Of a DNA stretch of 64,000 bases, positions 11,284 through 24,545 are shown piece by piece. The position numbers and the translations under genes are program-made. This stretch comes from Medicago truncatula (taxonomy: Eukaryota; Streptophyta; Magnoliopsida; Fabales; Fabaceae): NCBI RefSeq assembly GCF_003473485.1, contig NC_053045.1, positions 35,252,494-35,316,493 on the forward strand, read 5' to 3'. The notes under the pieces are model-generated. The model was given only the letters and a program-made list of their open reading frames with translations, was not told the DNA's origin and ran no database searches. Within the stretch, counting starts at the first letter, position 1. The number at the start of each line of letters is the position of its first letter.

Positions 11284-14080
11284 TAACTATATACATATAG
11301 ATACGCTTCGTCGAACCAACTCACGAATCAAATGAGTCGAACTATATATAGCTCAAGTTTAACTCATTTAATTAACAAACTAAATTTTCAACTCATTTGA
11401 CGCATGAACCAAGTTCAAGGAGTTAATTATGGTGTCGAGTTACAGACTATATTAACGGTTTTACAAGTGTATGTGGATGAAAACACTTTCACATTATTCA
11501 TATGAATGAATTGACTCACGCTTAAAGAGAAAGATTGTTGTAACAAATATGATTTAGAAGTTCACATTGGATGAGAAAATTAATGTTGAACAAGATATAA
11601 ATAAGATGACTCATATACTATGTCTTAAAATTTTGGATAATGATGTGGTGTCAAATTCTTTATCCGATTATTTTTAGTTAATTTTATATGCTGACCTCAT
11701 AACCCAACATAAAATTATTAGGAGACATACATTATGTATATCCTAGCCCCTGTGACTTTCATACGTTATCCCTATGTTCCTTGAATAATTGATTATGAAC
11801 AAAATGCAATGAATCATGAATCATTTTTATTACTAGAAGAAAGTATCTTTCATTAGAACAAAGTTGATTTATTGTTTTGTACAACTATCCTTAGAAATAT
11901 TAGGCCAGACAATACTTTAACTATGGTTCGTTCAATCATAAATCCTTTAATTGCTGATCCACTTAAGTTCCACAATATCATAGAGTGAAATACACGACAT
12001 GTCTGGTTTATCACGCAACGATGTGTTTAATGTTTATAGTTCATGTCCAAGAAAGAACCATGTGGGCACCCAAGAAGATATATATGCTGAAGTAACCAAA
12101 TTAAAGTTTTCTTCATCATCAGTTTATTCATGAAATAAAATCATGACCTACTATACCAAATTAAAATAAACTATATGGCCTAATTTTTTCTGGTCATCAA
12201 CCAGACCCCATACACAACTGTTTTGTCATTTAGCATATAAAATAAAAAGACCCAATCCTCTGAAAGATAATGGTACAATAATATTATGACGATGACGATT
12301 ATTCGATGATATAAAGTGTAGCATTTGCACTTTTATTGTAATGGCTTAGCTCTTTTTTGAGGGAGGTGAAAACTGGGAACCAATCATCTTGCCAATGATC
12401 GTTATCCCGTTTGGTTGGGGCCTATCCCAATCATATATTTCTGGTTAAAGCAGCAACCACACCATACATTGTTAGCCACAAAATAGCAACTATCAATTAT
12501 ATATACTCACTTGTAACTTTTTTTTTGTGGAAAACTCGGTTAATTAATTGATTAATTTTTTTAATTCACATATGAGGAAATGTAGATAAGTTTTTTTTTT
12601 TCTTTAATAAAAAACTATGAATGTTAGTATTGTTTACCATTATGTTAGGTTTGAGGATGGAATCATTCATCTTTTTATCATTGCACTTCTTAACTCTTTT
12701 ACCTTAGCCCCAAAGAAATTCTATCTATATCCTTTAAAATGTACATAAGAAATGTTAGATAATAAAGTATCGGTTTTACACTATTTGATTTTATATTATT
12801 AAGTTAACAATTCATTAGGTTTTATTATATATTTGTTTGTATTCTATATGTTATGCAAGGATTATCATTTGTAATCTTTGTTCTCTATTGAAATCTTAAA
12901 TTGTTAACAAATAATACAATGCATGAAGTGATTACACTTGTGATGACTATTATTGAGAAATAGATATCCAAGATCCAAATTTCTTAAATCCAACAGTTTT
13001 AACTTCACCGTAAATTAACAACTATATATAGGGAATCCACTTGGTTAGTTTATTATTTGGGTTATGGATGGTTGTGTGATTTCATGTTGTAAATGTCCAC
13101 AAAGGTCACATAACATAATGAAAAAAAAGGTCTAAATCCACTTGGTTATTCTTTTAGTCTTTGTAAAAATATACTTTTGATTGTAGTCGTCGTAAATATA
13201 CCACGTTTTGCTTTTGGTGGGATTACAAGTTATTTTAGCTTTTTATCCCACTTATATTGAAGGGATTAAAAATAAATTTGGTTTGTTTATCCTATGCAAT
13301 ATTGCATAGGTTAAGAAAGCTAAGATTGATAATTTATATCGACATCAACAATGATTTATTTAAAAATCATGTATTTAATATAAAGTGCACAAATTTTAAG
13401 ATAAACTTACTTTTTTATTTTACTTTTTAACATATACAAGTTTGCATCTGATAAAAAAAATTAGCAAAATATTATATTACATGAACAAAATCTTTATTAT
13501 AATTAAATTTTATTAGGATTCAAACATAACAACAAGGGCGAAAAATAAATATTTTAGCAAACACCGAAAGTAAAAGGCGGTATATTTGTATGAATCAAAT
13601 CATATTTAAATTGAAAAATGCATACATAGAAAATAAATAAATAATCAATAAAATTTATGGGACCACAAATGCCATGAAATTGAAAGATGCAAACCATATG
13701 AGACAACAAATAGAATGAGTCAAAAAAAAGAAAAGAAAACAACAAGTAGAAAAAGCGAGAATATTAAAATCGAAGATATCCATAAAAGCTAAAGGTTGAT
13801 GATAGTTTATCATAAGAACTTTTTTGTTTATATAAAGATCGAATCTACGTAGGATTAAAAAAATGAAGAGAAGAAAAGTGAGATTAAAAAAACATACAAT
13901 GAGACAACAAATGTAATTGGAAAGGGATCCATTCACATCGGAATAAGAATTTTAATTTTGCTAAGCCACTTAATGATATATTATTGTTTAATATAATAGT
14001 TTGGTGACTCAAATAATAGGTTGAGATAAACGTTAAATAAGTCAATGAGCAAAAATTAGAGCTTAATTTCAGGATATATA
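11284..14080. other. Gene-free AT-rich stretch
   Basis: No open frame with recognisable content was found on either strand. The sequence looks like decayed intergenic DNA. Short poly-A/T runs are the only structure seen. Confidence 0.5.
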
Positions 14081-15670
14081 GGTACCGTTTAGCCAGACTT
14101 TTTTTCGGTCTAAAAGCTACTTTAAAACAAAGTTAAAATAAAGCTCTTTAAGAAAAAGGTTAAAGCTGTTCGGTTTCTTTATTTTTTGTAGTTCTAAAGT
14201 TATTTTTGAGTTAAAAGCTGTTTGGCAAAATATTGTACAAAATTTTGAATTTATTATTTTTTGGTGGTGTCTGGGGTTCGAACCCGGGACCTTGCATATA
14301 TTTATGCATTGTCTATAAATAAATTTTTTTTGAATTCATTATGAATTAACATAATAAATAAAAAAATGTCTAAAATATTTTTTGAAGTGAAAAAATATTT
14401 AAAATATAAAAGATATATTTTTATCAATACTATATTTACTCAATGACGTTTATTTTGTGTAACATGAATACAAATTTGTATCATCATATAAACGACTTGT
14501 TAAATATTTGAATAGGAGAAATAATTTAAGGAGGCTCAAATAATAACATAAATAATATGAAAGTAGTTTGGAAAATTAAAAACAATAATCATTTTTTTTA
14601 AAGACATAAATCATCACAAACTCAAACATTTCTACTTTCCATCAACGCAACTCCTATTTGATTTCTAACTTTATTCATGTAGCCTCCATCTTGCACTCTT
14701 CCTGGATTATATGAACTGATTTCTTCATTTATATTGTTTTCTTCGTCACGCTCAATCATATCTATAATATGTATATGTGTGTGTATATAATGAGAATAAT
14801 TGGTTTTTTCTTTTCCAATTATACTCTATAACAAATTTTGTTATAACAAATTTTGTTACAAGAATACCATATTTTTAGTGTTGGTCAAAAAGATAAGAAT
14901 TTATATATATAATATTATATTTGTTACATTGCTGGTGTCATTGAAAAAGATATGTTTAGTTTTTTTAATAAGAAAAAGATATGCATAGTTTGTTACAATA
15001 CAAATGTGTAAATTATATATAAGTATAATTTTTTTAGGCAACTACACTTGTACTTTTAATTAAAATCAAAATTTTATAAAAATAATTATACGCATTACAC
15101 AACACCAACAAAAATTATACGCATTAGCATAACAAAAAAAAAACAGAAAGAGGAACATAAAGTATTACTCTAAACACTAATGCGTTTGTGTATTTCCGTG
15201 GTTGAAGAAAGGGAATAAAAATATTCGGTGTCATTCATTGACAGCGTGAATACAAATATTTGCATGGTTGTGATGATCAAAAGATATTGAAATTAATATA
15301 TAAGTGATAAAAAGATAATAAAATTCCTTAAAAAAATAGATAATAAACTTAAATGGAACCTCATTAAAAAATTAAATTGACCGGTTAGAAAAAATAAAAT
15401 AAAATAAAATGGAAGAAAAAAGCATATTGAAAAAATAAAACAAAAGGTTGCCGGCGGGAGTTGAAGAGAGGTGCTTGTGAAATAAATTGGGGGAGAAATA
15501 GTTTTTTGAAGTAGCATTCAACAACTTTTGGTTAAAGCTCATTCCATTCAATTTTATGCATTCTAAAAAAAGTACTTTTTTTCAAAGGTACTTTATTGAT
15601 ATTGTGTTTGGCCTAACTTCTCCTTAAAAACGTAGAAAAGCTGAAAAAAAAAGCCGGACCAAACGGTACC
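14081..15670. mobile_element. DNA transposon relic with GGTACCGTTT terminal inverted repeats
   Basis: The left end GGTACCGTTTAGCCAGAC and the right end (minus strand) GGTACCGTTTGGTCCGGC match at 14 of 18 positions. Both are followed by a T-run and AAAGCT-type sequence, giving a 1590-bp unit. No transposase is seen, so it is non-autonomous. A clear target duplication was not found; only ATA borders both ends. Superfamily uncertain. A SINE fragment lies inside it. Confidence 0.6.
14262..14320 (-). mobile_element. Truncated tRNA-derived SINE fragment
   Basis: On the minus strand, ACAATGCATAAATATATGCA is followed by a pol III B-box-like GGTTCGAACCC. This matches the middle of the SINEs at 22.5 and 33.1 kb. 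The A-box head and the tail are missing. It is nested in the GGTACC element. Confidence 0.55.
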
Positions 15671-15699
15671 ATAATTTGACAAAAATAAATTTAACTCAT

Positions 15700-16180
15700 T
15701 TCATTAATCAAAATCGGAGCAATACAATCTGGCAAGTAATCAAATACTTGAGTGTTATAGCCGTATATATAGTCGCTCTAGCTAATGCATGGAAGGCCAT
15801 ATTGGCTTGCCTACTAACTCGATCAACGAGCTTGAACATAAATTTAGAAAATGGAGAAAACAATCTCTAATGATGAAACCAAAAGGTGACAAATCCAAAC
15901 ATAAGTTGTTGAAATCATCGACCACTACTTTTGTATCCACATTAAATATAACACTGTTAAGACTCAATTCACAATCCATTTGATAGCTTGTGGTAGACCA
16001 AATGCTTCCTCCTCCTTGACTTGAAGAGATGGAGGGAAAAAAATGGTTTTAGCCTTGACAAAGTTCCTCTTGTGATCTCTAATACACGTATAATACCACC
16101 TTTGTTATGCATAAAAGTTGCATCCACATTATATTTCAACATACAAAAGGAAAATTTCTTCCAAGGTATCACACTTGGTC
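15700..16180 (-). pseudogene. Retroelement-type RNase H-like (RVT_3) domain relic
   Basis: Two minus-strand frames together resemble the RNase H-like domain found at the end of plant non-LTR retroelement proteins. The 15969-16172 frame has MIPWKKFSFCMLKYNVDATF, and the 15782-15979 frame has NSVIFNVDTKVVVDDFNN. Conserved features are the WxxP/LKxNVDA start and the DxKVVVD motif. Stops and a frame change between the two pieces show it is dead. The 3' side keeps ARATIY-like sequence around 15765-15785. Confidence 0.65.
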
Positions 16181-16239
16181 GAGGAGTTGAACTTGTATTC
16201 TATTGTTGTTGTAAATTGATCCATTGTCATTGATTGAGA

Positions 16240-18657
16240 AAGGAAGCGATTTGATCCCACGATTTTAAATTAAAACTTTTTTTGTAAACTCCATAAGTTG
16301 TACACCACATGCTACGTCTCGTCTCAGATATCTTTTAGACAAATAACTAAAAAAAATATATTATTGTTTAATATTTCTATATAACCTCATAAATATTTGT
16401 GGAGTTCAACTTGTAATATTAGCGATTTTTAGTGTATCCCTTGTTACAAAAGATAAACCTAATATTAATCCTATTTTTATGTCGGGGCCAAAACTTAGAA
16501 AACAAATATTAAAACTTCATATTCTTTCATTTGGTTGAATAAAAAATGTTAAACTGCACTTTTCGCCCCCTAAGTTTTAAAATGTTATGAGGGGCCAAAA
16601 TCACAACATTTTAAAATTTAGGGAGAAAAAAGTGTAGTTTAGCCAATAAATATTAAGAGGAAAAAACATGTTGAGAATGTGTCTTATACTCAACGTTTGA
16701 CAACTTCTAAAGTGTATTCGGGGCCGTTTTGAATATTCTAGAGGTCATGTTTTAATTTTGAGCCCTCAAAAGTTTTGGAGTCGAAAATGGTACTATATGC
16801 AAGAATTTAGGACATCAATATCTTGCTTACCTCTTCTCTAGACTTCCACGCCCTTAACACCCGAAAGGATCAATATACATATCAACTCATTTTAACACGG
16901 TATTAAGTTTCACTATTTTCAACATTCTTAATTTGCAATATACCCAAACATAATGTGACGTGTTCCCCATAGATATGTATAATGTATTTTTTCCATCACT
17001 ACCATATATATAATTCGGGTTATGCTAACTTGTATCTTAATAACACAATTTAAGAAGTTAAAAAAGAAATTAATCAATAAATACATAAGTTGAAAAGATA
17101 AAATTTAAAGTTTTCAAAATTACGAATACACAATTTCCAATATTTTATTTTTACTTTTAATTTTTTTATCTTATACCCTTATAACGCAAGTTAGCATTTC
17201 TCATATAGTTCCTCACTCTTTCGGTGCATAATGTCTGCAATATGTACTAGTCTTATGTTCACAAACACGTACCATCAATGCTTAAGAAGTTTTGTCCTCT
17301 TAAGAAATGTGCTAAACTGTCTTTTTCACTAACACCACGATCATGTATGATTTCTGAGGATCAATGAAGTTCAAAATGAATGCTTATAAGTTTTGAATAT
17401 ATAGAGGAAGTTCCCTGGTTTCATAAAAAGGGGACATATAGTAATATATGTGAATTAGAAGTAGTAATATAGTAGGGCGTATTATGGTTGGTTGAATAAT
17501 ATGTTGATCTTTAGATGGAGTTATATCTATGTGTCAATCGGAGACATATAGTAGTTGGTTGAAGAATTAGAACTAGAAGCTTGCTCCCTATCATCTTAAA
17601 CCAAGCTTTTTCAGACAGATCAAAAGTAATGTAATGTATTGTTGATGCCTACATCCTCATAGTGCATTTTGGAATGTTATTTTTAAAACTAACATGGTTG
17701 AAGTCCTACATCGGAACTTTGAAAATAAAGGCGAGATAAGATGGACAAAAATATGTAGTGCAGTTTCACTCATATGAAAATAGGTCTGGTCGATTTATAA
17801 GGAGGTCTACGATCTATTCTATGATATGCTAGATCAGACTATTTTTTTAAATAGAGAAGGTTTAAACTTTTTTTTAAAAGTCTATTTAATTAAAAAAGAA
17901 ATCACTTAGACTTATCAGGTCGGTCTGCTTAAGTAAATATGAATAATATTATTTTTTACTAATATTATTATATTTTATAATTTGAATTAAATTATAAATT
18001 TGTTACCATTTTCAGTAACTTAAGCGCTTATTAGTAGACATTAATTTTTTTTTCATATTTCAATGTACTTTTTTTTTATGAGTATTTCAATGTATTATAA
18101 TTATAAATTAGAATTGTAATATGATATAATATATAGTCAAATTCTCTAAAAATTCATATATATATATATATCAAAAGGTAGTTTAATATCATTGATCTAT
18201 TAGTTTCATAGTTTAGTTAAACTTAGATCACGTTACTTATTTAAAGATGTTTAAATAAAAAAATATTAAATAGGCTCAGGTCATCAGATTTTTCAAAGGT
18301 CAGACTCAAACCTAAATAATAAGCTTATAACGTGTCATAGGATGCAAAGCCTAGCTTGATCTAACCTTAAATTTTTTTACAAACCAGATTTAGATCATAC
18401 AAAAACTTTGCCCAGCTATAAAAGGCAATAATAACAAAATTGAGGGGGGCCTTCTTTTAGGCTCTATGAAGTGGGTCATGTTGCACCTGCACAAAGTCAG
18501 TCTTGAGTATGTGATTTGAATTAGAATTTTCTGTGATTTAAATCAAGATGAAAAATGAGTTATTGTTGGTTGTTGTGTTGTGTAATTAGAATTAGGTTGC
18601 TCGGTAATTCAAATTTGGTTATTACATTTGCATCCCAGGTCTTACTACATTGTGTAA
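16240..18657. other. Gene-free stretch
   Basis: No coding content is recognised. Around 16560-16640 two oppositely oriented copies of 'ctaagttttaaaatgtt'-like sequence form a small imperfect foldback. Close to the right edge a short motif (GTGTAATTAGAATTAGG) occurs twice, near 18580 and 18651. Confidence 0.45.
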
Positions 18658-18666
18658 TTAGAATTA

Positions 18667-21600
18667 GGGAGCTTCTATGAAGAAGTCGGGGAATTGACTT
18701 TTTCGGTGAAGTCGTTTAATTCAGCCAATCAGATTTCAAGCCATGACACGTCATATGTTGGGACAAATTCTAATATGGATCACTTGTTTCATATGTTCCA
18801 CCATAGACAAGTTTATTTCAAGATCTTAACGGTTAGATTTGTTTGGTCTCTATGTTATTGTGGTACACCCTCTACACATGATTTTTCTTATTTTTCCAAT
18901 TCTCTTTCCTCTTTATCACTCATTCATCTCTCTCATATTTCTTTCTCTTTCTTTATTTATCCATATTCTCTTTCTTCCATATTTTTATCAAATCACTATG
19001 TCACTCTTCAACATCTTCATGTGAAAAAAATCGGAAAAAAAAAGAAGAAAAAGAAATTACAAAATAAAAAAAATAAAAAACATAATAAGTAATTACATTT
19101 GCATAGAAACAACAACAACGTAAAAATGGAGATGAAGCTATAGATCCATCACAATAAACCTACCATAGATTCAAAAATGTCAACAACAATTTTGGATATT
19201 TTTTGTTGAAATTAAATTTATTTATTTCAATTTGAGTGCTTAAAGTTACAAAACATTGCTTGAAATCGCAAAAAAATGTTACTTTTGTTCATGAATATGA
19301 GTTGAAAATGAGTTTTTGATGATAAAATGACTTAAAGTTATGTTTTTTTGGTTTTGGGTCACATGGATTTTAACCGGGTCGTTATGACCCGTCTAGAGGT
19401 AGAAGATGAAGTATTAAAAAAAAAACATCTTCCAACATTATAAGAATCGAACCTATGACCAACCATTTGAAAAAAAAAACTCCTTTTTATAAGATACAAA
19501 TGTAGAAAATTCCACCGACCAAGAAAATCAATTTTTTTACTATACTACCGGAAATTATATAAAAAAACAATTATATTGATAATTTTTTTTGTTGATAATA
19601 TTATTAAACTTTTAAAGATATCAAAGAAAAATCATAAGCAATAATTTAATGATTTTACTAATAAAAATTCTTTTATATCTAAATAATATATTATTTTTCT
19701 TATTATTTATGTCATAATATATTGTTTTTCTTATTATTTAATAGGAAATTGACCATAAAGTCTATCATAACAGTGACACTAAGAGTACGACTGAGGATAA
19801 TTTTGAAAAATTTATGGTACATAAAAATTCAACATAAAATCACCTGTCTAACCGTACCCACTAAAGTAAAGTCATAGCCCTTATGTTTTAAAAATTGGAC
19901 ATGTCATTAACACAGCAAGGGTATTGAACTAAATTAAATCAATTGACTTAGTTGAATAGTTGGTCTCTATAAAAAATTGTAGGTTCTTGTTAATCGATGT
20001 CTTTAGGATAATACTTAAAGAATTGACAAATAAAAATTTTGTCTTAAAAATATTTAATAAAAAACATTTATTAATGTTGATATTTTGAAATAGTCATGAG
20101 TTTTCAAAATAAATAAATTTCTTTTGGAGATATTTTTAAAATAATAATGAACTATTAAAGTTTTATCTTCGGTGTAAGTCGATCTGACAAACTATCACAT
20201 TTGAAACTTAGTCAACATGGAAGAACATTGATCCGACCATCAAACGGACCAAATCGACTAACGATATCAAATATAATCAATCAGACCGTTGAGTATGACC
20301 TTATTAGAATAAGAACGAAGTAGGAATTTGGATTTTGGAAATCGGAATCTTCGGTGTAAGTCGATCTTACAAACTATCACATTTGAAACATAGTCAACAT
20401 GGAATGACATTGCTCCAACGATCAAAACGGACCAAATTGACTTAACGATGTCAAATATAATCAATCAGACCGTTGAATATGACCTTATTGAAATAAGAAC
20501 GAAGCACGAACTGAAATTTTGAAAATCAGAATCTTTGATGTAAGTCAATCTGACCAACTATCACATTAGAAACAAACGGAAACAAATATAATTAACCAGA
20601 CCGTTTAATTAGATTAACTTTTTTCTATAAAGATACAGGAGTACAAAATTTACTTGTCAATATTTTTATTATTTTTATTTCAAATAAATATCTCAACAAA
20701 CTATTAATCTTATCCACAAAATATTTTATTTAATCTTTTTATTGAATTCCTAATATTTTATGTAGAGTAAATATCTCAACAAACTATATGTAATACTTTC
20801 AATCCTATACATTAAATATTTCACTCCATTTGTTAAATAATTATTGGTTTAATGAATTAACGGCTACTTTAGTTTTAACATTATTTGTTTTAATAAATTT
20901 AGTTTTATATTTATTTTTGAATTTACAAATTTTCAATAAGTAGTAGCAGTATAAATATATAATATATTTCACTTGATTACTAAAACAAGTACTTGATATA
21001 GTGATTAATTTTTCAAGGATTTACTTTTAAGTATACGGTTCGAAACCTTGAGCCTTCAATTTTTTCAAATTCTGATTATTTTTTTCTATAAAAATCAAAA
21101 GTCAAAGTTGTTCCAAAGTAATTGCGCATTTATTTTGGTATTTACTATTATTAATAGGCATATCAAATCTAATAAATGCTTAATTATGTCTTGTCAATTG
21201 CAAAACAAAAATAAAGAGAGCAGGGATCGAACCCGCGACCAAAATGTTTTGAAAATTCACTAAACCACTGCAACACATAAAATTTATTTGTACTTTTTTT
21301 CGCTCTTTTCTATTTGTAATACAAAGTCCGATTAAAAAAAAGAGGAAGTCGTCTTCAACCTCCAACCGGGTCGTTTAAACCCGATTCAGACCATTGGCAC
21401 CCGAAATTGAACCCGATGATTTGTACTTATTTTCAAGGTCGAAAATGATGATTATAATTCGTTTTCAATACTCTTCTAATTCTCCTCTTCCTTCCTATCT
21501 ATTTAAATCACAAAATCAGATGTTTGGAAAAAATGTTGTGTGTTGTTCAAACAACATTTAAACCATCGCCGGATTACTGTTGTCATCGTCACGTTCATCC

Positions 21601-22110
21601 TATCTTTGCGCCTATGTTGCTGAATTTTACGACATAGATCTGGAAACTTTCATAACACAAATCATGACATTTTAATTTTTGGAGGTGAATTAGAGTAGCT
21701 ATTTTGTTTTTTGTTCAATAAAGAAATGATGAAGGTATGAACATGGTGATGATGTTCATAATCTTCCAGGATTTATTTATTTTTAATAATTAAATATTTT
21801 TTTATAAAAAGGATTATCATAAAAAGGTTTATTTAAATATTTTTTGAAATAGAAGGAAGAAAAATTCAAAAAGGAGAAAAGAAATAAATATAGTGTGAAA
21901 GGCAACACAATAACACTAGTGAAGTGTTTAATCCGATGATTCAAAAAATCTAAGGGCTAAAATACAATTAAATTTGACTGAAGGTACACAATACATACCA
22001 TACATCCGCCACTATAATATGACATAACTAACACACGTGGCATGTTCTTATTAACTGTAGGATTACTTCACCGAAGAAGTCATTTTAACAACTTTATCAT
22101 GGAATTTCCC
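18667..22110. mobile_element. Mutator-like non-autonomous transposon, 3.44 kb, with long terminal inverted repeats
   Basis: The left end begins GGGAGCTTCTATGAAGAAGT. The right end read on the minus strand begins GGGAAATTCCATGATAAAGT. Both reach a shared TTCGGTGAAGT about 35-45 bp in. The unit is flanked by a perfect 9-bp direct repeat, TTAGAATTA, at 18658-18666 and 22111-22119, as expected for MULEs. Inverted similarity recurs about 710 bp from each end (the ACCGGGTCG...GACCCG blocks at about 19375 and 21365), so the inverted repeats may be over 700 bp long but diverged. No transposase frame is visible. The interior carries about 182-bp tandem repeats. Confidence 0.8.
20166..20615. repeat. 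Tandem repeat, monomer about 182 bp, about 2.5 copies
   Basis: Monomers start with TCTTCGGTGTAAGTCGATCT at 20166 and 20348, and with a diverged TCTTTGATGTAAGTCAATCT at 20532. Periods are 182 and 184 bp. The first two copies share most bases, including AATATAATCAATCAGACCGTTGA. The third is shortened internally. The array lies near the middle of the 3.44-kb element. Confidence 0.85.
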
Positions 22111-22546
22111 TTAGAATTATGGTGGAGAGAAATTTGAATTACAAAATCTATGAAAATAGAAATTTTAAATCAGTTTTAATAAGTCCCTAATAGAGGGTGG
22201 GGTTGTATGGTTAGAAAACACCTTTTAAATTGATAAAAGTCAGTAATCATTAAGGATTGCTCTTGATGATATGGATCCCACAAGATATGGCCATAATTTG
22301 GAGGGATTGTTCTCCCATTCTCCTTCTCGAGAATTCTTACATGTGGATAGAAATTGACATCTCTAAATTGTATATATAAATCTACTTATTTAACCCGTAT
22401 TTCGTACGAGCAATAACCCTTAAATATCTGGTCCATTTAATTACCGGACAGTTGTTTTGTTTAGCCTAAAAATAAAGGAAATGCATTATTTACCCGTATA
22501 TCTGGTCCATTTAATTTCCATTTAATTACCCGTATTTCTTACATGT

Positions 22547-22678
22547 TGTGTTTAGCTCAGTTGGCAGGAACAATGCATTATTATATATAGGGGTTGGGGT
22601 TCGAACCCCGAACATCTCATTTATTCACTTTAAAAGTAAATTTCTAGCCACTAGACTACCTGACCAAAAAAAAAAAAA
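22547..22678 (+). mobile_element. tRNA-derived SINE, near full length
   Basis: It has a pol III A-box-like TTAGCTCAGTTGGC, then ACAATGCATTATTATATA, a B-box-like GGTTCGAACCC and a tail ending CTAGACTACCTGACC followed by a run of 12 A. This is the order of tRNA-derived plant SINEs. It is not a tRNA gene, because no cloverleaf or acceptor stem can be formed. An AAAGGAAATGC motif occurs just after the A-run and about 200 bp upstream, but not directly at the left end. Confidence 0.8.
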
Positions 22679-22742
22679 GGAAATGCTAACCAAGGTCACG
22701 TAGACTTATTTGATTTCATATATTTTTCATCAATGATCAATG

Positions 22743-22743
<1 letters not shown>

Positions 22744-22809
<66 letters not shown>
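22744..22809. repeat. (TA)n microsatellite, about 33 units
   Basis: Uninterrupted alternating TA for about 66 bp. Confidence 0.95.
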
Positions 22810-22810
<1 letters not shown>

Positions 22811-24065
22811 TTCGATGTCCTTGTTAAGTTTAGAAATACATATTTGATTTCATTTATTTTTCATCAATGTAAATGTTTTTCTTTAAATTTATGCATTTAA
22901 GTTCTTTTATCAATCAAGTTGTCTTTTAGACCATTTGAGTTCTTTAATGGTTTTATAAACATTTTGATTTCTGAATGCATAATGAGTAGTCATAATAGTC
23001 CGTGAATGTATCAAAATTTTAACATAGTCTTTAATTATGTACTATATTAGTCAAAATAATCTATGACGCTAAAATAATTTCTTAATACACAAAATAACTC
23101 TTTAATATAGCAGTTAATATGATAGTAAGTAAGCAGAGGCGGATGCATTTGCAAGCTACATGGAGCTAAAGCTCCACATGATTTTTTTTTTTTTAATAAA
23201 TAAAACATCTTTTGAATGTTTTGTCACTTGTTAATGATACCAAAAAATAATTATAAGAAATGAGGAATGAAGAATGAGAAGAACTTATATCTAAAGTTAT
23301 TAAAATTTGCAATAAGCATGATATTGATGTGTCTGATATGGATGCACCGTATGCGCAAAGGAAGTAATTTTTCATTGAAAAACACCAATTATTTATTAAA
23401 AAGTTATATATTTGTAATAATTTGCATTATTGTTTCTTCAAAATTTTACCTCCGCATATACTAAATGTTTGAATCCACTCGTATAAGTAAGTATGTATAA
23501 AGTCTCATATGATAATAAATTAATATATTGAAGGATTAATATGAAAATATTAACAAAACATTTTAACGTAATATTGAGCTATTCGATCGATTTTGCCTCA
23601 TTTAGCAGAAGAATTTCACTCTCGTTTGTTCTAATTTGCCGTCGAATTTAACTTCAAAGTTAAAAATCGCTATCAACACACGTATAATAAATAATGACAT
23701 ATGGTCTCCAATAAATCTCCATCTTCTTCCTACTGTCTTAGCACCATGCTAGAGAGTTTGATGGTGGAGACAAGAAATGGTTGTAGCAGACTAGTAGACA
23801 AGAATTGCAATTCTACATAAATACAATGACATGAATGTTTCTTATTGGTCACGTCACTTCAGGGTAATAAAAAGGTGGTTGTTTTAAAAATATTGGTCAC
23901 GTACTAGTGTGTTCAATTGCATGGAAAACGTGGAAACCTTGTTGATATCTTGTCATTTTATTAGACATAACTCATAACTCATAAGGAGATTTTTGCTCCA
24001 CTTGTTTGAGATTTTTTTAGAAGAAATCTATCTTTTTATCTAAAAAACAACTTTTTTTAAGACAT
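22810..24065. other. Gene-free stretch
   Basis: No coding content is recognised. Short frames around 23193-23464 occur on both strands but have no motif or codon pattern that supports a gene. Confidence 0.45.
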
Positions 24066-24069
24066 AAAA

Positions 24070-24545
24070 ATGGAATATATTAACTACGACAGTGAGTCAT
24101 CTAAGTACAAGATGTACTAAAACTGCCACCCCTAAAACAGTCAGTCATACAATGAAGGAAACAGAAGTAAATGTCAGTTGATACCCAAACATAATAAAGG
24201 GTCCAACCACCATCTGTGAGTACCGTGCACAAAAGTGGTCTTATTAGCTTTAAGCCACCAAAAAGAGTGAAACTTTACTTTTTCTGCCGGCTGTTCAATG
24301 GTGGTTTGGATATTGTTATGAAATATGTTGTTACATTCGTTCCAAACCAACCAGACACAAAGAACCAAATAAGTTGAAGGAAGGATTGACGAGCCTTTAA
24401 GTGACCTGTAGAGTGAGTAAATTGAATGAAATGGTCGCTAATATTAGGGGGGTCAACACCTGGTATTCCGATCCAACATCTGATATAATGCCACAATGTA
24501 CCGAAAGTGGCGCAACGAAGAAATAAGATTTTTAAGAAAATCATT
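24070..24545 (-). pseudogene. LINE ORF2 C-terminal relic (zf-RVT region and 3' end)
   Basis: The minus-strand frame 24275-24544 contains FFLRCATFGTLW-like and DHFIQF sequence typical of the region after the reverse transcriptase in plant L1-type LINEs. Frame 24174-24368 continues with CVWLVWNECNNIFHN and ends with a stop near 24174. The two frames overlap out of phase, showing a frameshift. Downstream on the minus strand is a short 3' tail ending in an AT-rich run near 24065. Only the 3' end of the element is present, the usual 5' truncation. Confidence 0.75.

Noticed and set aside
18694..19092. 132-codon plus-strand frame as a gene
   Set aside because: It is low-complexity Ser/Phe/Leu then Lys-rich, lies inside the MULE terminal region, and has no motif.
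21220..21262. tRNA-like B-box (gatcgaacccgcgacc) as a tRNA gene or SINE
   Set aside because: No matching A-box at the right distance and no tail. It lies inside the MULE-like element.
22547..22640. tRNA gene
   Set aside because: A-box- and B-box-like motifs are present, but there is no anticodon arm or acceptor stem, and the unit ends in an A-run. It is a SINE.
22744..22809. Long TA tract as a replication origin or promoter
   Set aside because: A simple dinucleotide microsatellite is sufficient explanation.
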